64,000 nt of DNA from Caulobacter sp. NIBR2454 (GCF_027474405.1 NZ_CP114871.1:3233001-3297000); one strand, 5' to 3'; numbered from the stretch's first letter, positions 26,441-35,668 are shown. Translations and numbers: made by a program. The notes: generated by a model not told the origin, from the sequence alone.

Positions 26441-26472
26441 GATCACGGCGACACTAGGAGTTCGCCGTGATC
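26441..26472 (+). promoter_or_regulatory. hairpin enclosing the ribosome-binding site and start codon of the next gene
   Basis: Perfect 11-bp inverted repeat GATCACGGCGA / TCGCCGTGATC with a 10-base loop. The AGGAG Shine-Dalgarno sequence lies in the loop and the GTG start codon (26467) in the right arm. In RNA this fold would hide the start codon, suggesting translational control. Confidence 0.5.
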
Positions 26473-26907
26473 GCCACCCTCGCCTCCCAGATCGCCACAT
26501 TCCTCAGCCTGGCGATCTTCGCCTACGCCCTATTGCGAGGCGAACGGACCGAGCGGATCGCGGCCGCGGCGATGCTGGTCGCCATCTTCGCTAGCGGCCT
26601 GATCCTGACAAGCCGCACCCTTTTCGCGGCCCTGTGGATCGTGTTCTTTATCGATCTGGGTCTGCTGGCCCTGCTCGCCGCGCTCGCCGCCAAGGGGCGA
26701 AGGATCTGGCCAGCGGTGGCGGCGGCCTTCCAGCTGATCGGCGCCGCCACCCATGCGGCGACGGCGCTCGATTTGCGCATCGGCGGATGGGCTTACGCCA
26801 CCGCCACCTGGATATGCTCGGCCGGCGTGGTCCTGGCCCTGCTCAGCGGCATGGTCAGTCTTGAACTGAGGCGTCTGCGGGTCCGTCGCGGACGCAGCCG
26901 CGCCTAG
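26467..26907 (+). CDS. small integral membrane protein
   Basis: 146 residues starting at a GTG preceded by AGGAG. Four hydrophobic helices (about residues 3-21, 32-50, 53-73 and 105-125) and an arginine-rich cytoplasmic tail (RRLRVRRGRSRA). No enzymatic motif is visible and I do not recognise the family. The start lies inside an unusually stable inverted repeat. The gene ends overlapping the stop of the convergent AMP nucleosidase gene by 4 bases. Confidence 0.75.
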   Translation: MIATLASQIATFLSLAIFAYALLRGERTERIAAAAMLVAIFASGLILTSRTLFAALWIVFFIDLGLLALLAALAAKGRRIWPAVAAAFQLIGAATHAATALDLRIGGWAYATATWICSAGVVLALLSGMVSLELRRLRVRRGRSRA

Positions 26908-28361
26908 CGGAACGGCGGCTCGTCGAAGGCTCGCAGTTTGCGCGAGTGCAGGTTGGCGCCCTCGGCCTTGAGCAGTTCGATCGTCGCAAGACCGATCTGC
27001 AAGTGCTGGCCGATCGCCCGCTCATAAAAGGCGTTCGCCTGGCCCGGCAGCTTGATCTCGCCGTGCAGCGGCTTGTCGGACACGCACAGCAAGGTCCCGT
27101 ACGGAACGCGGAAACGATAGCCTTGGGCGGCGATTGTCGCGCTCTCCATGTCTATCGCCACCGCCCGGCTCTGATTGAAGCGGATGGCGCTGAGCGTGTA
27201 GCGCAGCTCCCAATTCCGATCGTCGGTCGTCACCACGGTGCCCGTGCGAAGGCGACGTTTGAGGTCTGCGCCGCTTTCGCCGGTGACCACCTTGGCCGCG
27301 TCGTAGAGCGCTCGCTGCACCTCGGCCAACGCTGGGATCGGCACCTCGGGCGGCAAGACATCATCCAGCACGTGATCGTCGCGCAGATAGGCGTGCGCGA
27401 GTACGTAGTCGCCGATGGTCTGACTGGGTCGCAGGCCGCCGCAGTGACCGATCATCAGCCAGGCCTCTGGGCGCAGCACCGCCAAATGATCGGTAATGGT
27501 CTTGGCGTTGGAAGGACCCACGCCGATGTTCACCAGCGAAACACCCCGACCATCCTTGGCGATCAGGTGGTAGGCCGGCATCTGGTGACGGCGCCAAGCG
27601 CTGGCGGCGATCACCGCTTCCGGCTCCTTGGTCTCGCGCGTCACATAGACCCCGCCGGCGCCCGATAGGGCGACATAGGGGCTGTCCTCGCGCGCCAGCT
27701 CGGCCAGCCCCCAGCGCACGAACTCGTCCACGTAGCGGTGGTAGTTGGTGAACAGGATGTAGCGCTGCGTATGCTCGGGCGGCGCGCCCGTATAGTGCTT
27801 GAGCCGCGCCAGGGAGAAGTCGGTCCGCAAGCCATCGAACAGGGCCAGGGGGCGAGCCTCGTCGAACAACGGCTCGAACATGCCGTCCACCACTTCGTCG
27901 CCGATGAAGGCCAGCTCCGTCGTGGGAAAGTGACGGGCCAGGGCCTGAGCGCTGACATCGGCCAGCGCCATGTCCGCCGCCCCGTCGAGGACGTATGGGA
28001 ATGGAATTTCCTGCGTTGAACTGGCGACCTCGACGGTCACGCCATAGTCGGCGATCAGCAGGGCCAGTTGCTCGGTCAGATACTCCGCGTAGAGTTCGGG
28101 CCGCGTCACGGTCACCGCATAGGTCCCAGGCCGCGACAGACGCGCATAGGCGCGGGTCAGGCGCGGGTGAGCATCAGTCTCACCGTAGGTGATGCGAAGT
28201 TCGGGGTAGGTGAAGGCGCCGCTGGACCGCAGCTTCGGATCGGGCGCGACCCCTTCACGCAAATAGGCGCGAAGTGCGCCGCGCAGGGCTTCGACCGATT
28301 GTCGGTAGGTTTCGGAGAGCCGCTCTACGATGGCGGCTGCGCTTTTTTCATGCTCAGTCAT
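26904..28361 (-). CDS. amn: AMP nucleosidase
   Basis: Hydrolyses AMP to adenine and ribose 5-phosphate, controlling adenylate pools. 485 residues, the normal length for the two-domain bacterial enzyme: an N-terminal regulatory domain (about 1-190), then a phosphorylase-fold catalytic domain with SLVNIGVGPSNAKTITDHLAVLRPE, MIGHCGGLR, AIDMESATIAAQGYRFRVPYGTLLCVSDKPLHGEIKLPGQAN (in outline). The aspartate and glutamate of DMESA are in place. Divergent from htpX with a 76-base gap. Confidence 0.95.
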   Translation of the reverse strand: MTEHEKSAAAIVERLSETYRQSVEALRGALRAYLREGVAPDPKLRSSGAFTYPELRITYGETDAHPRLTRAYARLSRPGTYAVTVTRPELYAEYLTEQLALLIADYGVTVEVASSTQEIPFPYVLDGAADMALADVSAQALARHFPTTELAFIGDEVVDGMFEPLFDEARPLALFDGLRTDFSLARLKHYTGAPPEHTQRYILFTNYHRYVDEFVRWGLAELAREDSPYVALSGAGGVYVTRETKEPEAVIAASAWRRHQMPAYHLIAKDGRGVSLVNIGVGPSNAKTITDHLAVLRPEAWLMIGHCGGLRPSQTIGDYVLAHAYLRDDHVLDDVLPPEVPIPALAEVQRALYDAAKVVTGESGADLKRRLRTGTVVTTDDRNWELRYTLSAIRFNQSRAVAIDMESATIAAQGYRFRVPYGTLLCVSDKPLHGEIKLPGQANAFYERAIGQHLQIGLATIELLKAEGANLHSRKLRAFDEPPFR

Positions 28362-28437
28362 GACGTCTTATAGCGACGCTCTGCGACGGGCGCGAGACGG
28401 CCTTGCGTGTCTCGATGTACCGACCACATAAGAAGCC

Positions 28438-29382
28438 ATGCGCAACACCCTTCGCACCTTCATGCTCCTGGCGGCCATGACCGCTATCTTCGTGGTCGTC
28501 GGCTACATGATCGGCGGGGCCGCCGGCATGCTGATCGCCCTGGCGCTTGGCGGCGCCATGAACCTTTTCAGCTACTGGAACGCCGACAAGATCGTGCTGC
28601 GGATGTACGGCGCGCGCGAGGTCGATGCGCAGGACCCTGACCCTATGGTCCGCAACTTCGTGCTCGATACCCTTAGCATGGCCAATCAGGCCGGCATGCC
28701 GCGTCCGAAGGTCTACCTGATCGCACAGGAGCAGCCGAACGCGTTCGCGACCGGCCGCAATCCGCAGAACGCCGCCGTCGCCGCCACGGTCGGTCTGCTG
28801 CGGTTGCTGGACCGCAGGGAAGTTCGCGGCGTGATGGCGCACGAGCTGGCTCACGTGAAGCACCGCGACACCCTGACCATGACGGTCACGGCCACCATCG
28901 CCGGCGCGATCTCCGCCCTGGCCAATATCGCGTTCTTCTTTGGCGGCGATCGCGACCGGCCCATGGGCATGATCGGCTCGATCCTCCTGGCCATTCTGGC
29001 GCCTATCGCCGCGGCCCTCGTTCAGATGGCCATCAGCCGAGGCCGCGAATACGAAGCCGACCGCGGTGGAGCGGAGATCAGCGGCGATCCTCGGGCCCTG
29101 GCCGACGCGCTCAGCAAGATCGACGCCTATGCCCGCGGTGGAATGGTCAATGAGACCGCCGAGCGAAACCCGGCCACTGGCCAGATGTTCATCATCAACC
29201 CGCTGGCCGGCGAAGGCGCCGACAACCTGTTCTCGACCCATCCGGCCACCCGCAACCGCGTCGCCGCCCTGATGCAGCTGGAGGGCGGCGCCCCGCCCCG
29301 GACTGCCCGCACATCCGCGCCGTCGCCGGCCGGGCATCGCGGCACGAGCGTTCCTGTCACCCGCAAGAGCCCCTGGAACTAG
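28438..29382 (+). CDS. htpX: membrane zinc metalloprotease HtpX (M48B)
   Basis: Inner-membrane protease that clears misfolded membrane proteins. 314 residues: two N-terminal membrane helices (about 7-45), the zinc motif HELAH (His135, Glu136, His139), two further hydrophobic helices (about 145-200) and the downstream ligand region [22 protein letters not shown] (in outline). The last 30 residues are proline-rich and unlike the core. Length and order of elements are standard. It ends convergently, one base from the stop of the following minus-strand gene. Confidence 0.95.
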   Translation: MRNTLRTFMLLAAMTAIFVVVGYMIGGAAGMLIALALGGAMNLFSYWNADKIVLRMYGAREVDAQDPDPMVRNFVLDTLSMANQAGMPRPKVYLIAQEQPNAFATGRNPQNAAVAATVGLLRLLDRREVRGVMAHELAHVKHRDTLTMTVTATIAGAISALANIAFFFGGDRDRPMGMIGSILLAILAPIAAALVQMAISRGREYEADRGGAEISGDPRALADALSKIDAYARGGMVNETAERNPATGQMFIINPLAGEGADNLFSTHPATRNRVAALMQLEGGAPPRTARTSAPSPAGHRGTSVPVTRKSPWN

Positions 29383-29383
29383 A

Positions 29384-30760
29384 TCACCAGCGGCGAAGCC
29401 GGGCCACCCGCTCGGCGAACGCCTCGTGGTCTTCGTATCCGCCGTCCTCAGGCAGGGCCGCGGCGAGCGAGGCTGCTTCCAGCATCCAGCGCTTGGCCTG
29501 GGTGTAACGTTCGGTATCGGCGTGCCGCGCCACATCCCAGATCAAGGCCCGCAACAGCAGCGTGGCCGCCAGTGGGTAGCGCCCTTCCAGCGCGCGGGCG
29601 GCGCGTTCCAGCAACTCCGACTTGTCGCCCGCTAGCTGGTCCCCCCGCTCGGCGACCAGTCGTGCGGCCAAGTCCAGCCGTGGCCAATCGACGAGCAGCG
29701 CCAGGGCGCCATGGACATCGCGGTGTTCCAGCGCCAGGTCCATGGCCTTGTCTTCGGCCTCCACGTCGTCGAACCCATCCAAACGCCGCAGGTAGGCGCG
29801 AAGAGCGTTTGGGTTCAGGTCACGCTCGAAGCTGGTCCATCGCGCCGCCTGAGCGCCTTCAGCGTCACCGAGCGCCTCCATCACTTCGATCTGGACCTGC
29901 GTCCAGTCCATTGCGCCGGGATCGCCGGCGCTGGCCCGATCTGGCTCGGATCGTTCCAGGGCCTTGCGCGCCTCCTCCATCCGTCCCGCGCCGAGCAGAC
30001 GCCTGGCGATTTCGGCGCCGACCGGCGGCAGAACGGCTTCCGACGTCGTGAACAGAGCGATGAAGCCGTCAACGTCTCCTTGCGCATCGGCCAGGATCTG
30101 CGCGCCCACCCGCCAGGCGCGCGGTGCGCCTCGCCCCTTGGAGACCGTCTCCAGCCGATTTCGAAGGTCGACCAGGGGTTGGCCATGCAGGGCTGGCGCC
30201 GTGGCCCGAAGCAAGGGCAGCGACAGCCCCGGTGGAGCGTAGCGCACGATCTCGAACAGCCGGTCCGCCAAGCTGGATGCATCGACTAGGGCGGCTCTGG
30301 GCGCGATCTCGGCGGCGTCGGTCACCGCTTCTGAAAAGACTTCTTCAAGCTCGCCCTTGGTGTCCTTGATCCGGCTGGCGAGGCTCGCCGACAGGCCTAC
30401 GAGGCGCACGATGAGGTCGAGAGCCAGGTTCGCGTCCAGCAGCGCGAGCGGACCGGCCACCGCCTGGCGATGAGCGTCCAGATCGCGCACGAACTCCTTG
30501 TACTTTCGCCAGTTGATCCGAGCCCGGCTGTCGTCGATGGCGTCGATGCGGCGTGCGATCTCAGCGGCCAGGACCCCAGCTCCCGCCTCCGCCGCCAGCT
30601 CCAGCTTGATGCGTCGCTTTATGGCCGGGCCGCTTTCGGAGATTTCCATGAGCAGGGCGGCCAGACGCTCGGGCCCGAGGCGAGTCAGGTTGGCGGCGTT
30701 GAGAGCCTTGCGGGCTCCGGCCTTCTTGACCGCCGTCGCCGCCTTTTCCGCGTTGCTCAA
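29384..30760 (-). CDS. DUF6880-like alpha-helical repeat protein
   Basis: 458 residues, no signal peptide. The N-terminus reads NAANLTRLGPERLAALLMEI and INWRKYKEFVRDLDAHRQAVAGPL, which I associate with the DUF6880 family of uncharacterised helical proteins. The rest consists of short antiparallel helices resembling TPR/HEAT-like repeats (for example ARRLLGAGRMEEARKALERSEPD). No catalytic motif is visible. A cytoplasmic scaffold or interaction role is possible. It stands alone between two convergent or divergent neighbours. Confidence 0.75.
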   Translation of the reverse strand: MSNAEKAATAVKKAGARKALNAANLTRLGPERLAALLMEISESGPAIKRRIKLELAAEAGAGVLAAEIARRIDAIDDSRARINWRKYKEFVRDLDAHRQAVAGPLALLDANLALDLIVRLVGLSASLASRIKDTKGELEEVFSEAVTDAAEIAPRAALVDASSLADRLFEIVRYAPPGLSLPLLRATAPALHGQPLVDLRNRLETVSKGRGAPRAWRVGAQILADAQGDVDGFIALFTTSEAVLPPVGAEIARRLLGAGRMEEARKALERSEPDRASAGDPGAMDWTQVQIEVMEALGDAEGAQAARWTSFERDLNPNALRAYLRRLDGFDDVEAEDKAMDLALEHRDVHGALALLVDWPRLDLAARLVAERGDQLAGDKSELLERAARALEGRYPLAATLLLRALIWDVARHADTERYTQAKRWMLEAASLAAALPEDGGYEDHEAFAERVARLRRW

Positions 30761-30939
30761 CCGATTACCCTCGTCCGCATCCCTGTCGCCCGCGCAGATT
30801 CGGCTCCGATCCTGATCATGCGTGAGCTTCTACCGGAGCATAGGCTGCGTGGCCAACGACGGTCGGAGCGGTCTTTGCGTCCCGGCGAGGCGTTCCGCCG
30901 CAGGGACCAACGTGGTTAAGCTTGCTACATCGCTCGGCG

Positions 30940-31128
30940 ATGTTTCAGCGGGCGCCATTCGTCCTGATCTTACTCGCACTCGCCAGCCTGGCCTTGATGG
31001 GCGGCGGCGGACTTCTGGTCGCCAAGGGTGAGGAAATCTGGATGATCGCCGCTGGCGTGGCGACGATCATTGTCGGCCTGATCGCCGGGGTCGTGGCGGT
31101 GTTGGGCGCTACTGAAAATATAGTCTAA
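30940..31128 (+). CDS. small two-helix membrane protein
   Basis: 62 residues from the ATG at 30940, with two hydrophobic helices (about 6-27 and 34-55) separated by a short KGEEIW turn. A TTG six codons upstream is in frame. Unknown function. Its stop overlaps the convergent minus-strand stop by 4 bases. The 180 bases upstream, between this and the DUF6880 gene, show no other feature. Confidence 0.65.
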   Translation: MFQRAPFVLILLALASLALMGGGGLLVAKGEEIWMIAAGVATIIVGLIAGVVAVLGATENIV

Positions 31129-31556
31129 CGCCAGGCCAGACCCTGGCTTTTCAAAGCCGTCGTTCGGGTCAAGTGGCCGACATCGGCGCCTTCAACCTTG
31201 CACGACGCGACCACGCCTTCATCGGCGCGGCGCATCGCCAGACACGTCACGTTGCGCGCAAAGCTGGCGGCCAGCAGATCTCCGCGCGTATGGGCCCTTT
31301 GATGCCTAGGAAGGCGCACCAGAACCCACTCAGAAGGGTCCATCCCTTGCGCCACGCACAGGGTTTGGGCGTCAATGACCTGAAGCACGGGGCCTGAAAA
31401 GGCTTGGCCGATGACCGGCGCCTTCGCCAGGCACGGCGCGACGATCGCCTCGCGCGGCTCGGTGATCGAAACTGCGGGTTTGGCGGCGTCGATGGCGCTC
31501 ACGGCCTGAACCGGAGACAGGGCAGCAACACTCGCAGCGAGAAGCAGACCGATCAT
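31125..31556 (-). CDS. secreted protein with degenerate staphylococcal-nuclease-like domain
   Basis: 143 residues with a signal peptide (to about residue 18). The mature part follows the outline of an SNase domain: VLQVIDAQTLCV where nucleases have a VxDGDTL strand, WVLVRLPRHQR where they have the IRLxxI strand, then a helix, a VTCLAM strand and TTALKSQGLAWR at the end. The catalytic arginine-glutamate-arginine set and the DGD acids are not conserved, so it is probably non-catalytic. Three cysteines may form disulfides. Fold assignment is tentative. Confidence 0.6.
   Translation of the reverse strand: MIGLLLAASVAALSPVQAVSAIDAAKPAVSITEPREAIVAPCLAKAPVIGQAFSGPVLQVIDAQTLCVAQGMDPSEWVLVRLPRHQRAHTRGDLLAASFARNVTCLAMRRADEGVVASCKVEGADVGHLTRTTALKSQGLAWR
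31130..31151 (+). terminator. possible terminator after the small membrane gene
   Basis: GCCAGG / CCTGGC stem with a 6-base loop followed by TTTT, located within the 3' end of the convergent minus-strand gene. Confidence 0.4.
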
Positions 31557-31660
31557 CGCCCTCTCCCTTAAGGTTCCGATGCGGACTCAACCCTCAAATG
31601 ATCGGTTTGATCCCGTGTGCGATACAGAAAGGCTAGGTCGGGCTCGTAGCTCGCCCCGCC

Positions 31661-32593
31661 TTAGGCGACATCCCACGCTGACAGAACGCCTAGACGGTAC
31701 AAACGGGCGAGAAGACGACGCAGGTCGATCCGGTTGGCGGCGGCGAGACGGGAAATCTCGGGCACGGCCCACGGCGGGGCCACGGCGACAAAGCCACCTT
31801 CCACCCGGCGGCAAAAACCCAGGTCTTCCAAAGTCCTCACATGCCGGCGGACGGTTTCACGTGACAACGGCAGGCGCCCCGCCACCACCGCCATTCGCAC
31901 GGGCCGGCCAACCGCGCCGTGCTCAATGGCCCAGGTCTCAAGCCCAGCGCCGTCCATCTCTTCAATGTTATCGAGGACCAGTTGCATGAAGACCAAGGTC
32001 GTCAGGACGTTCTGCGTTAGCCCAACCAGAGCGGGGCAAACCCGCAGCATGTATTCGGAGACGGCCCGGTTGGCGGCTCGGACCAAGGGTTCGGCAGAAC
32101 TATCGCGAACCTCCGTCAAGAGCTCGATCGCACCAAGGCCGCGCAGCGTTACGTACAGCGCCTGGGTACGTTCAAATCGCGCTTGCTGGATCGCCATGTA
32201 TGCGTCCGACGTGACCGCGCTGCGCGGCACGATAAGGCCGCCCGGAACCGCAACGCAGGCGCCGTGGCGAACCAGATCGACAAAACGACGGCGCACCGTC
32301 TCGAAGGGCAGGCCGAGCGATTGGGCGACCGCGTTGATGCTGACGGGGCGGCGAAGCTCATCCGGAGCAGAGGCTTCGGCGCCGCCATAGATGACGCCCA
32401 AATCTGGATCACGGTCCACCGGGGCCATATTGGCGTCGAGCGCGGCGGTGAAGACGATGGTTTCGATCAGATCACCGTCACCGCGACTGATCAAAACGAT
32501 GTCGCGGACATATCGCAGGCAAGCGACCGCGACCTCTAGATCAAGCCTGGCGACGTCGTTTTCGACCGCCTGTTGCGGCAAAATGCCAAGCAT
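31661..32593 (-). CDS. putative transcription regulator with two winged-helix domains
   Basis: 310 residues from the ATG at 32593 (TTG three codons upstream). Two helix-turn-helix segments are visible: SINAVAQSLGLPFETVRRRFVDLV followed by a wing (GACVAVPGGLIVP), and near the C-terminus LPLSRETVRRHVRTLEDLGF followed by a wing (RRVEGGFVAVA). Both share the ETVRR recognition-helix signature typical of Crp/Fnr-like winged helices. There is no cyclic-nucleotide domain, and the middle is helical. The arrangement suggests an internal duplication. Function is unknown; it may recognise a two-part site. Confidence 0.65.
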   Translation of the reverse strand: MLGILPQQAVENDVARLDLEVAVACLRYVRDIVLISRGDGDLIETIVFTAALDANMAPVDRDPDLGVIYGGAEASAPDELRRPVSINAVAQSLGLPFETVRRRFVDLVRHGACVAVPGGLIVPRSAVTSDAYMAIQQARFERTQALYVTLRGLGAIELLTEVRDSSAEPLVRAANRAVSEYMLRVCPALVGLTQNVLTTLVFMQLVLDNIEEMDGAGLETWAIEHGAVGRPVRMAVVAGRLPLSRETVRRHVRTLEDLGFCRRVEGGFVAVAPPWAVPEISRLAAANRIDLRRLLARLYRLGVLSAWDVA

Positions 32594-32669
32594 GGCGCAC
32601 AATAGCGGTCAGGGTCTGACCTTGGCAAACGCCAGCCGAAATACCGCCTTGACCGCCAGTGCGATCACC

Positions 32670-34097
32670 CTATCCCACGAGGACCCTCAAACGGCTGCGG
32701 GCGTCGGCGACCGGATTGAACGCAGCATCGTCAGGACGCCCTCCGGTCTGGAATTGACTGACCAGGCGCGCCAGTTCCCGTGACTCGGTGGTCAGGTTGG
32801 CGGCGGCGGCTGTCGCCTCCTCAACCATGGCGGCGTTCTGCTGGGTCACCTGATCCATCTGGTTGACCGCACTGTTGACCTGACCAAGGCCCGTCGCCTG
32901 TTCATGCGCGGAACGAGCGATTTCCGACAGAAGGCTGTCGATCTCGGCGACCTTGCCGATAATGCCCGACAGGGCCGCGCCGGTTTCGCCGACAAGCTTG
33001 ACCCCATGTTCGACCTGATCGGTCGAGGTGTTGATCAGCGCCTTGATCTCTTTGGCCGCCTCGGCCGAGCGCTGCGCAAGGGCGCGTACTTCGGAGGCGA
33101 CGACGGCGAATCCCTTGCCAGCTTCGCCCGCCCGCGCCGCTTCGACGCCCGCGTTCAGGGCGAGCAGATTGGTCTGGAAGGCGATCTCGTCGATGACGCC
33201 GATGATCTGCGCGATCTCACGCGAGGAGTTTTCGATCTGACCCATGGCCTCCACCGCCTGGCGCACCACAGCGCCGGAGCGTTCCCCATCGGCCCGCGCA
33301 TCAGTAGCCTTGGATGAGGCCATGCGCGCCCCTTCGGCGCTGCGGGTGACTGTGGCCGCGATCTCGTCCAGGGCGGCGGCCGTCTCCTCCAGAGAAGCGG
33401 CCTGCTGCTCGGTGCGGCGCGACAGGTCATCGGACGCGCGGGATATTTCGTCGGCCCCACTGCGTAGCGCGCCCGTGGCGTCGGAAATGGCGGCGAGTGT
33501 CTCACGCACGCTTTGCACCGCGCCGTTATAGTCGTCCTTGAGCTTCTGATAGGCGTCGCCAACATCGGCGTCGACCGTGGCGGTCAGGTCGCGATCAGCC
33601 AGTCGGCGCAGGCTGGCCGCCAGCACGTCGACCACCTCCGATTGTTCACGCTCGGCGCGCTGGCGCTCAGCTTCGCTACGAGCGAAGGCCTGCTCGGCTT
33701 CAGTGATATCGACCGCCAGCTTGATGACCTTGTAGGGCCGCCCCTCGTCATCCAGCACAGGGTTGTAGGAAGCCTGCAGCCAGATCTCGCGACCGCCCTT
33801 AGCAAAGCGGCGAAACTTACTGGCGACGAAGGCGCCGCGGTTCAATTCGCGCCAGAAGTCCGCGTATTCGGCGCCGGCCGCTTCGACCCGATCGACGAAC
33901 ATGCTGTGGTGGCGGCCCTCGATCTCGCCGAGGCTGTAGCCCATGGCGGCGGAGAAGTTCTCGTTGGCGGTGATGATCGTGCCGTCGAGATTGAACTCGA
34001 TCACCGCTTGCGACCGGCTGATGGCCGCCATGGTGCCGGCGAGATCCTTATCCGCCTTGGTATCGACGCTCGCGCCGAACCCTTTGAAGAACTTCAT
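32670..34097 (-). CDS. soluble methyl-accepting chemotaxis protein with PAS sensor
   Basis: 475 residues from the ATG at 34097, chosen for GGTGGAA 6 bases upstream; the frame is open to 34166. It has no membrane helix, so it is a cytoplasmic receptor. A PAS domain of the LDGTIITANENFSAAMGY type with C-terminal PAC motif (about 30-145) precedes a short HAMP-like linker and the long MCP coiled coil. The kinase-contact tip is intact: EIAFQTNLLALNAGVEAARAGEAGKGFAVVASEVRALAQRS (in outline). No C-terminal receptor-docking pentapeptide is seen. It may sense redox or energy state through a PAS cofactor, which is inference. Confidence 0.92.
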   Translation of the reverse strand: MKFFKGFGASVDTKADKDLAGTMAAISRSQAVIEFNLDGTIITANENFSAAMGYSLGEIEGRHHSMFVDRVEAAGAEYADFWRELNRGAFVASKFRRFAKGGREIWLQASYNPVLDDEGRPYKVIKLAVDITEAEQAFARSEAERQRAEREQSEVVDVLAASLRRLADRDLTATVDADVGDAYQKLKDDYNGAVQSVRETLAAISDATGALRSGADEISRASDDLSRRTEQQAASLEETAAALDEIAATVTRSAEGARMASSKATDARADGERSGAVVRQAVEAMGQIENSSREIAQIIGVIDEIAFQTNLLALNAGVEAARAGEAGKGFAVVASEVRALAQRSAEAAKEIKALINTSTDQVEHGVKLVGETGAALSGIIGKVAEIDSLLSEIARSAHEQATGLGQVNSAVNQMDQVTQQNAAMVEEATAAAANLTTESRELARLVSQFQTGGRPDDAAFNPVADARSRLRVLVG

Positions 34098-34250
34098 TGT
34101 TCCACCCCGTCCATCACGGTTCGCCGCGGCGGCCCCACGTCGCCAACCAGCGTTCCGCGATTGCAACTATAGGATGTGCGACGGATGGTTACGCGGTGGT
34201 TAACCGCTGTTATGTCGGGATTTCGACATCATTTCGACAGGCTTCACGCC

Positions 34251-35141
34251 TTAAAGTTGCATCGCTGGCGCGCTCAAGATTTCGGCCGCACGCCGCCTAG
34301 CGCGCGCTTCGGTGCCATTGGGCAATGCCCAACGAAGGGCCGTTCCCATGCCCTGGACCCCCAATCGAATTGCGGGACCACGGGCAGGGGCGGCGCGGAA
34401 GCCATGCATCTGCGCCGCCCAAGATGGGAGCAGGTCTTGCGCCGCCCGAAAAACCAGGCGGGAAGCAGCCGCGGCGGCTGGGCTGGACAACGGAGGGTTC
34501 AAAAGCGCGGCGGCGACTTCGACAGTCCGCGCGTCGCATCGCAGCTGAGGCTGCACTGCGGCGAAATAGGCCTGGACCTGTGCGCGGCTGCGCGGAACGC
34601 TGACGGCGCCTAGCCGCTCGGCGATCACGGCCACTTCATCGAAATAGCGGTCCTGGTCCGCCGGCGAGAAGGTCGGATCTCGATGGCGCACAAAGGCGCG
34701 CAGGAAACTGCTCACTTCGGCCACATGCACCCAGGTCAAAAGATCCGGATCATTGGCGCTATAGGCCGTACCGTCCGCAAGCAGGCCAGACACCCGATCA
34801 TGGATGGACCGGACGCGATCGATCAGGCTGGTGGCCTTGAGAGTCGAGCCATAGGTGGTGCCGGAGATGAATTGGGCGGTGCGTCGCAGACGCCCTGTCA
34901 TGTCCTGGCGAAAGTTGGAGTGGTCCCACACGCCCGCCAAAGCGCCGGGATGCAACATCTGCAGCAGTAGGGCCGAGACACCGCCGACCATCATGCTGGT
35001 GAAATCGCCGTGCACGCGCCAGCACGCTGCATCGGGGCCAAACAGGCCGACGTCATCACCGGGATCGGGCGCTTCGGCGGCTGGCCCTGGGCCCATCAGT
35101 TGGCGCACCTGGGCTTGGATAGCGAGGCGAAGGTCGGGCAT
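34251..35141 (-). CDS. MpaB-family oxygenase-like protein (DUF2236)
   Basis: 296 residues from the ATG at 35141; a TTG at 35195 is in frame and overlaps the upstream gene. The family marker is the segment FTSMMVGGVSALLLQMLHPGALAGVWDHSNFRQD (in outline), followed by RTAQFISGTTYGS and TWVHVAEVSSFLRA, whose histidines belong to the haem-binding set known from rubber oxygenase Lcp-type proteins. No signal peptide. The substrate is unknown; family members oxidise diverse hydrophobic or alkaloid-like compounds. About 150 bases separate its stop from the chemoreceptor start. Confidence 0.85.
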   Translation of the reverse strand: MPDLRLAIQAQVRQLMGPGPAAEAPDPGDDVGLFGPDAACWRVHGDFTSMMVGGVSALLLQMLHPGALAGVWDHSNFRQDMTGRLRRTAQFISGTTYGSTLKATSLIDRVRSIHDRVSGLLADGTAYSANDPDLLTWVHVAEVSSFLRAFVRHRDPTFSPADQDRYFDEVAVIAERLGAVSVPRSRAQVQAYFAAVQPQLRCDARTVEVAAALLNPPLSSPAAAAASRLVFRAAQDLLPSWAAQMHGFRAAPARGPAIRLGVQGMGTALRWALPNGTEARARRRAAEILSAPAMQL

Positions 35142-35179
35142 CAGCAGGTCTTCGGCAGTTTGTGCGGACAATCTTGTGG

Positions 35180-35425
35180 CTAGCAGCCTGGCCAATCAAT
35201 CGCCGGCCTGACGCTGGCGCGGCTGCGGCTTCGAACCTTGAGCAGGAACTGAACCCAGGCGTTCACGACAAAGCCGACGAGGACCGCCGCGCCCAAGATC
35301 AAAGGACCGGTCAATCCGTCCAGAAGCGTGAACCATATCAAGCCCCCGATGACCGCCGCCAAAACGACGGCGCTTTGAAAGCTGAGAAGGGTGACGCCCT
35401 GGTAGGGATGGGTGGGCTGTTGCAT
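35180..35425 (-). CDS. small two-helix membrane protein
   Basis: 81 residues with two hydrophobic helices (about 16-34 and 39-60) and a basic C-terminus. The first residues MQQPTHPYQGVTLLSF are soluble. It lies immediately upstream of the MpaB-type gene on the same strand, so the two may be cotranscribed. I do not recognise the family. Confidence 0.65.
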   Translation of the reverse strand: MQQPTHPYQGVTLLSFQSAVVLAAVIGGLIWFTLLDGLTGPLILGAAVLVGFVVNAWVQFLLKVRSRSRASVRPAIDWPGC

Positions 35426-35482
35426 GGGGATGGAACGGCCCGCTGAGATTTAAGGTCCTGCTCCTCGCGGATTTGCGTGCGA

Positions 35483-35668
35483 TCAATCGTCCAGATGACG
35501 ACGCTCTCGGCCCATCCAAGTCGGCCCCTCGCGCTCAATGATATCGGCGTCACGGTCATGCTCGCGGGCCATGACTTCCAGAACCCCGCGGGCAGGTCCC
35601 ACAGGCATTGTGGAGGCGCGCTGACGGGAATGTTCGGCGCTCGCGCGCAGCTCGGCGGCTTCGTTCAT
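35483..35668 (-). CDS. small hypothetical protein
   Basis: 61 residues from the ATG at 35668 (MNEAAELRASAEHSRQRAS). The frame extends to 35728, but the extra part is arginine-rich and unlike a coding N-terminus. The product is charged and helical, ending REHDRDADIIEREGPTWMGRE. It resembles the short cytoplasmic proteins common in Caulobacterales whose function is unknown. Single gene, about 58 bases from the next on the same strand. Confidence 0.55.
   Translation of the reverse strand: MNEAAELRASAEHSRQRASTMPVGPARGVLEVMAREHDRDADIIEREGPTWMGRERRHLDD

Noticed and set aside
34198..34205. GGTTAACC palindrome upstream of the chemoreceptor gene
   Set aside because: Only 8 bp, and it does not give TTAA-N7-TTAA spacing, so I do not call a CtrA site.
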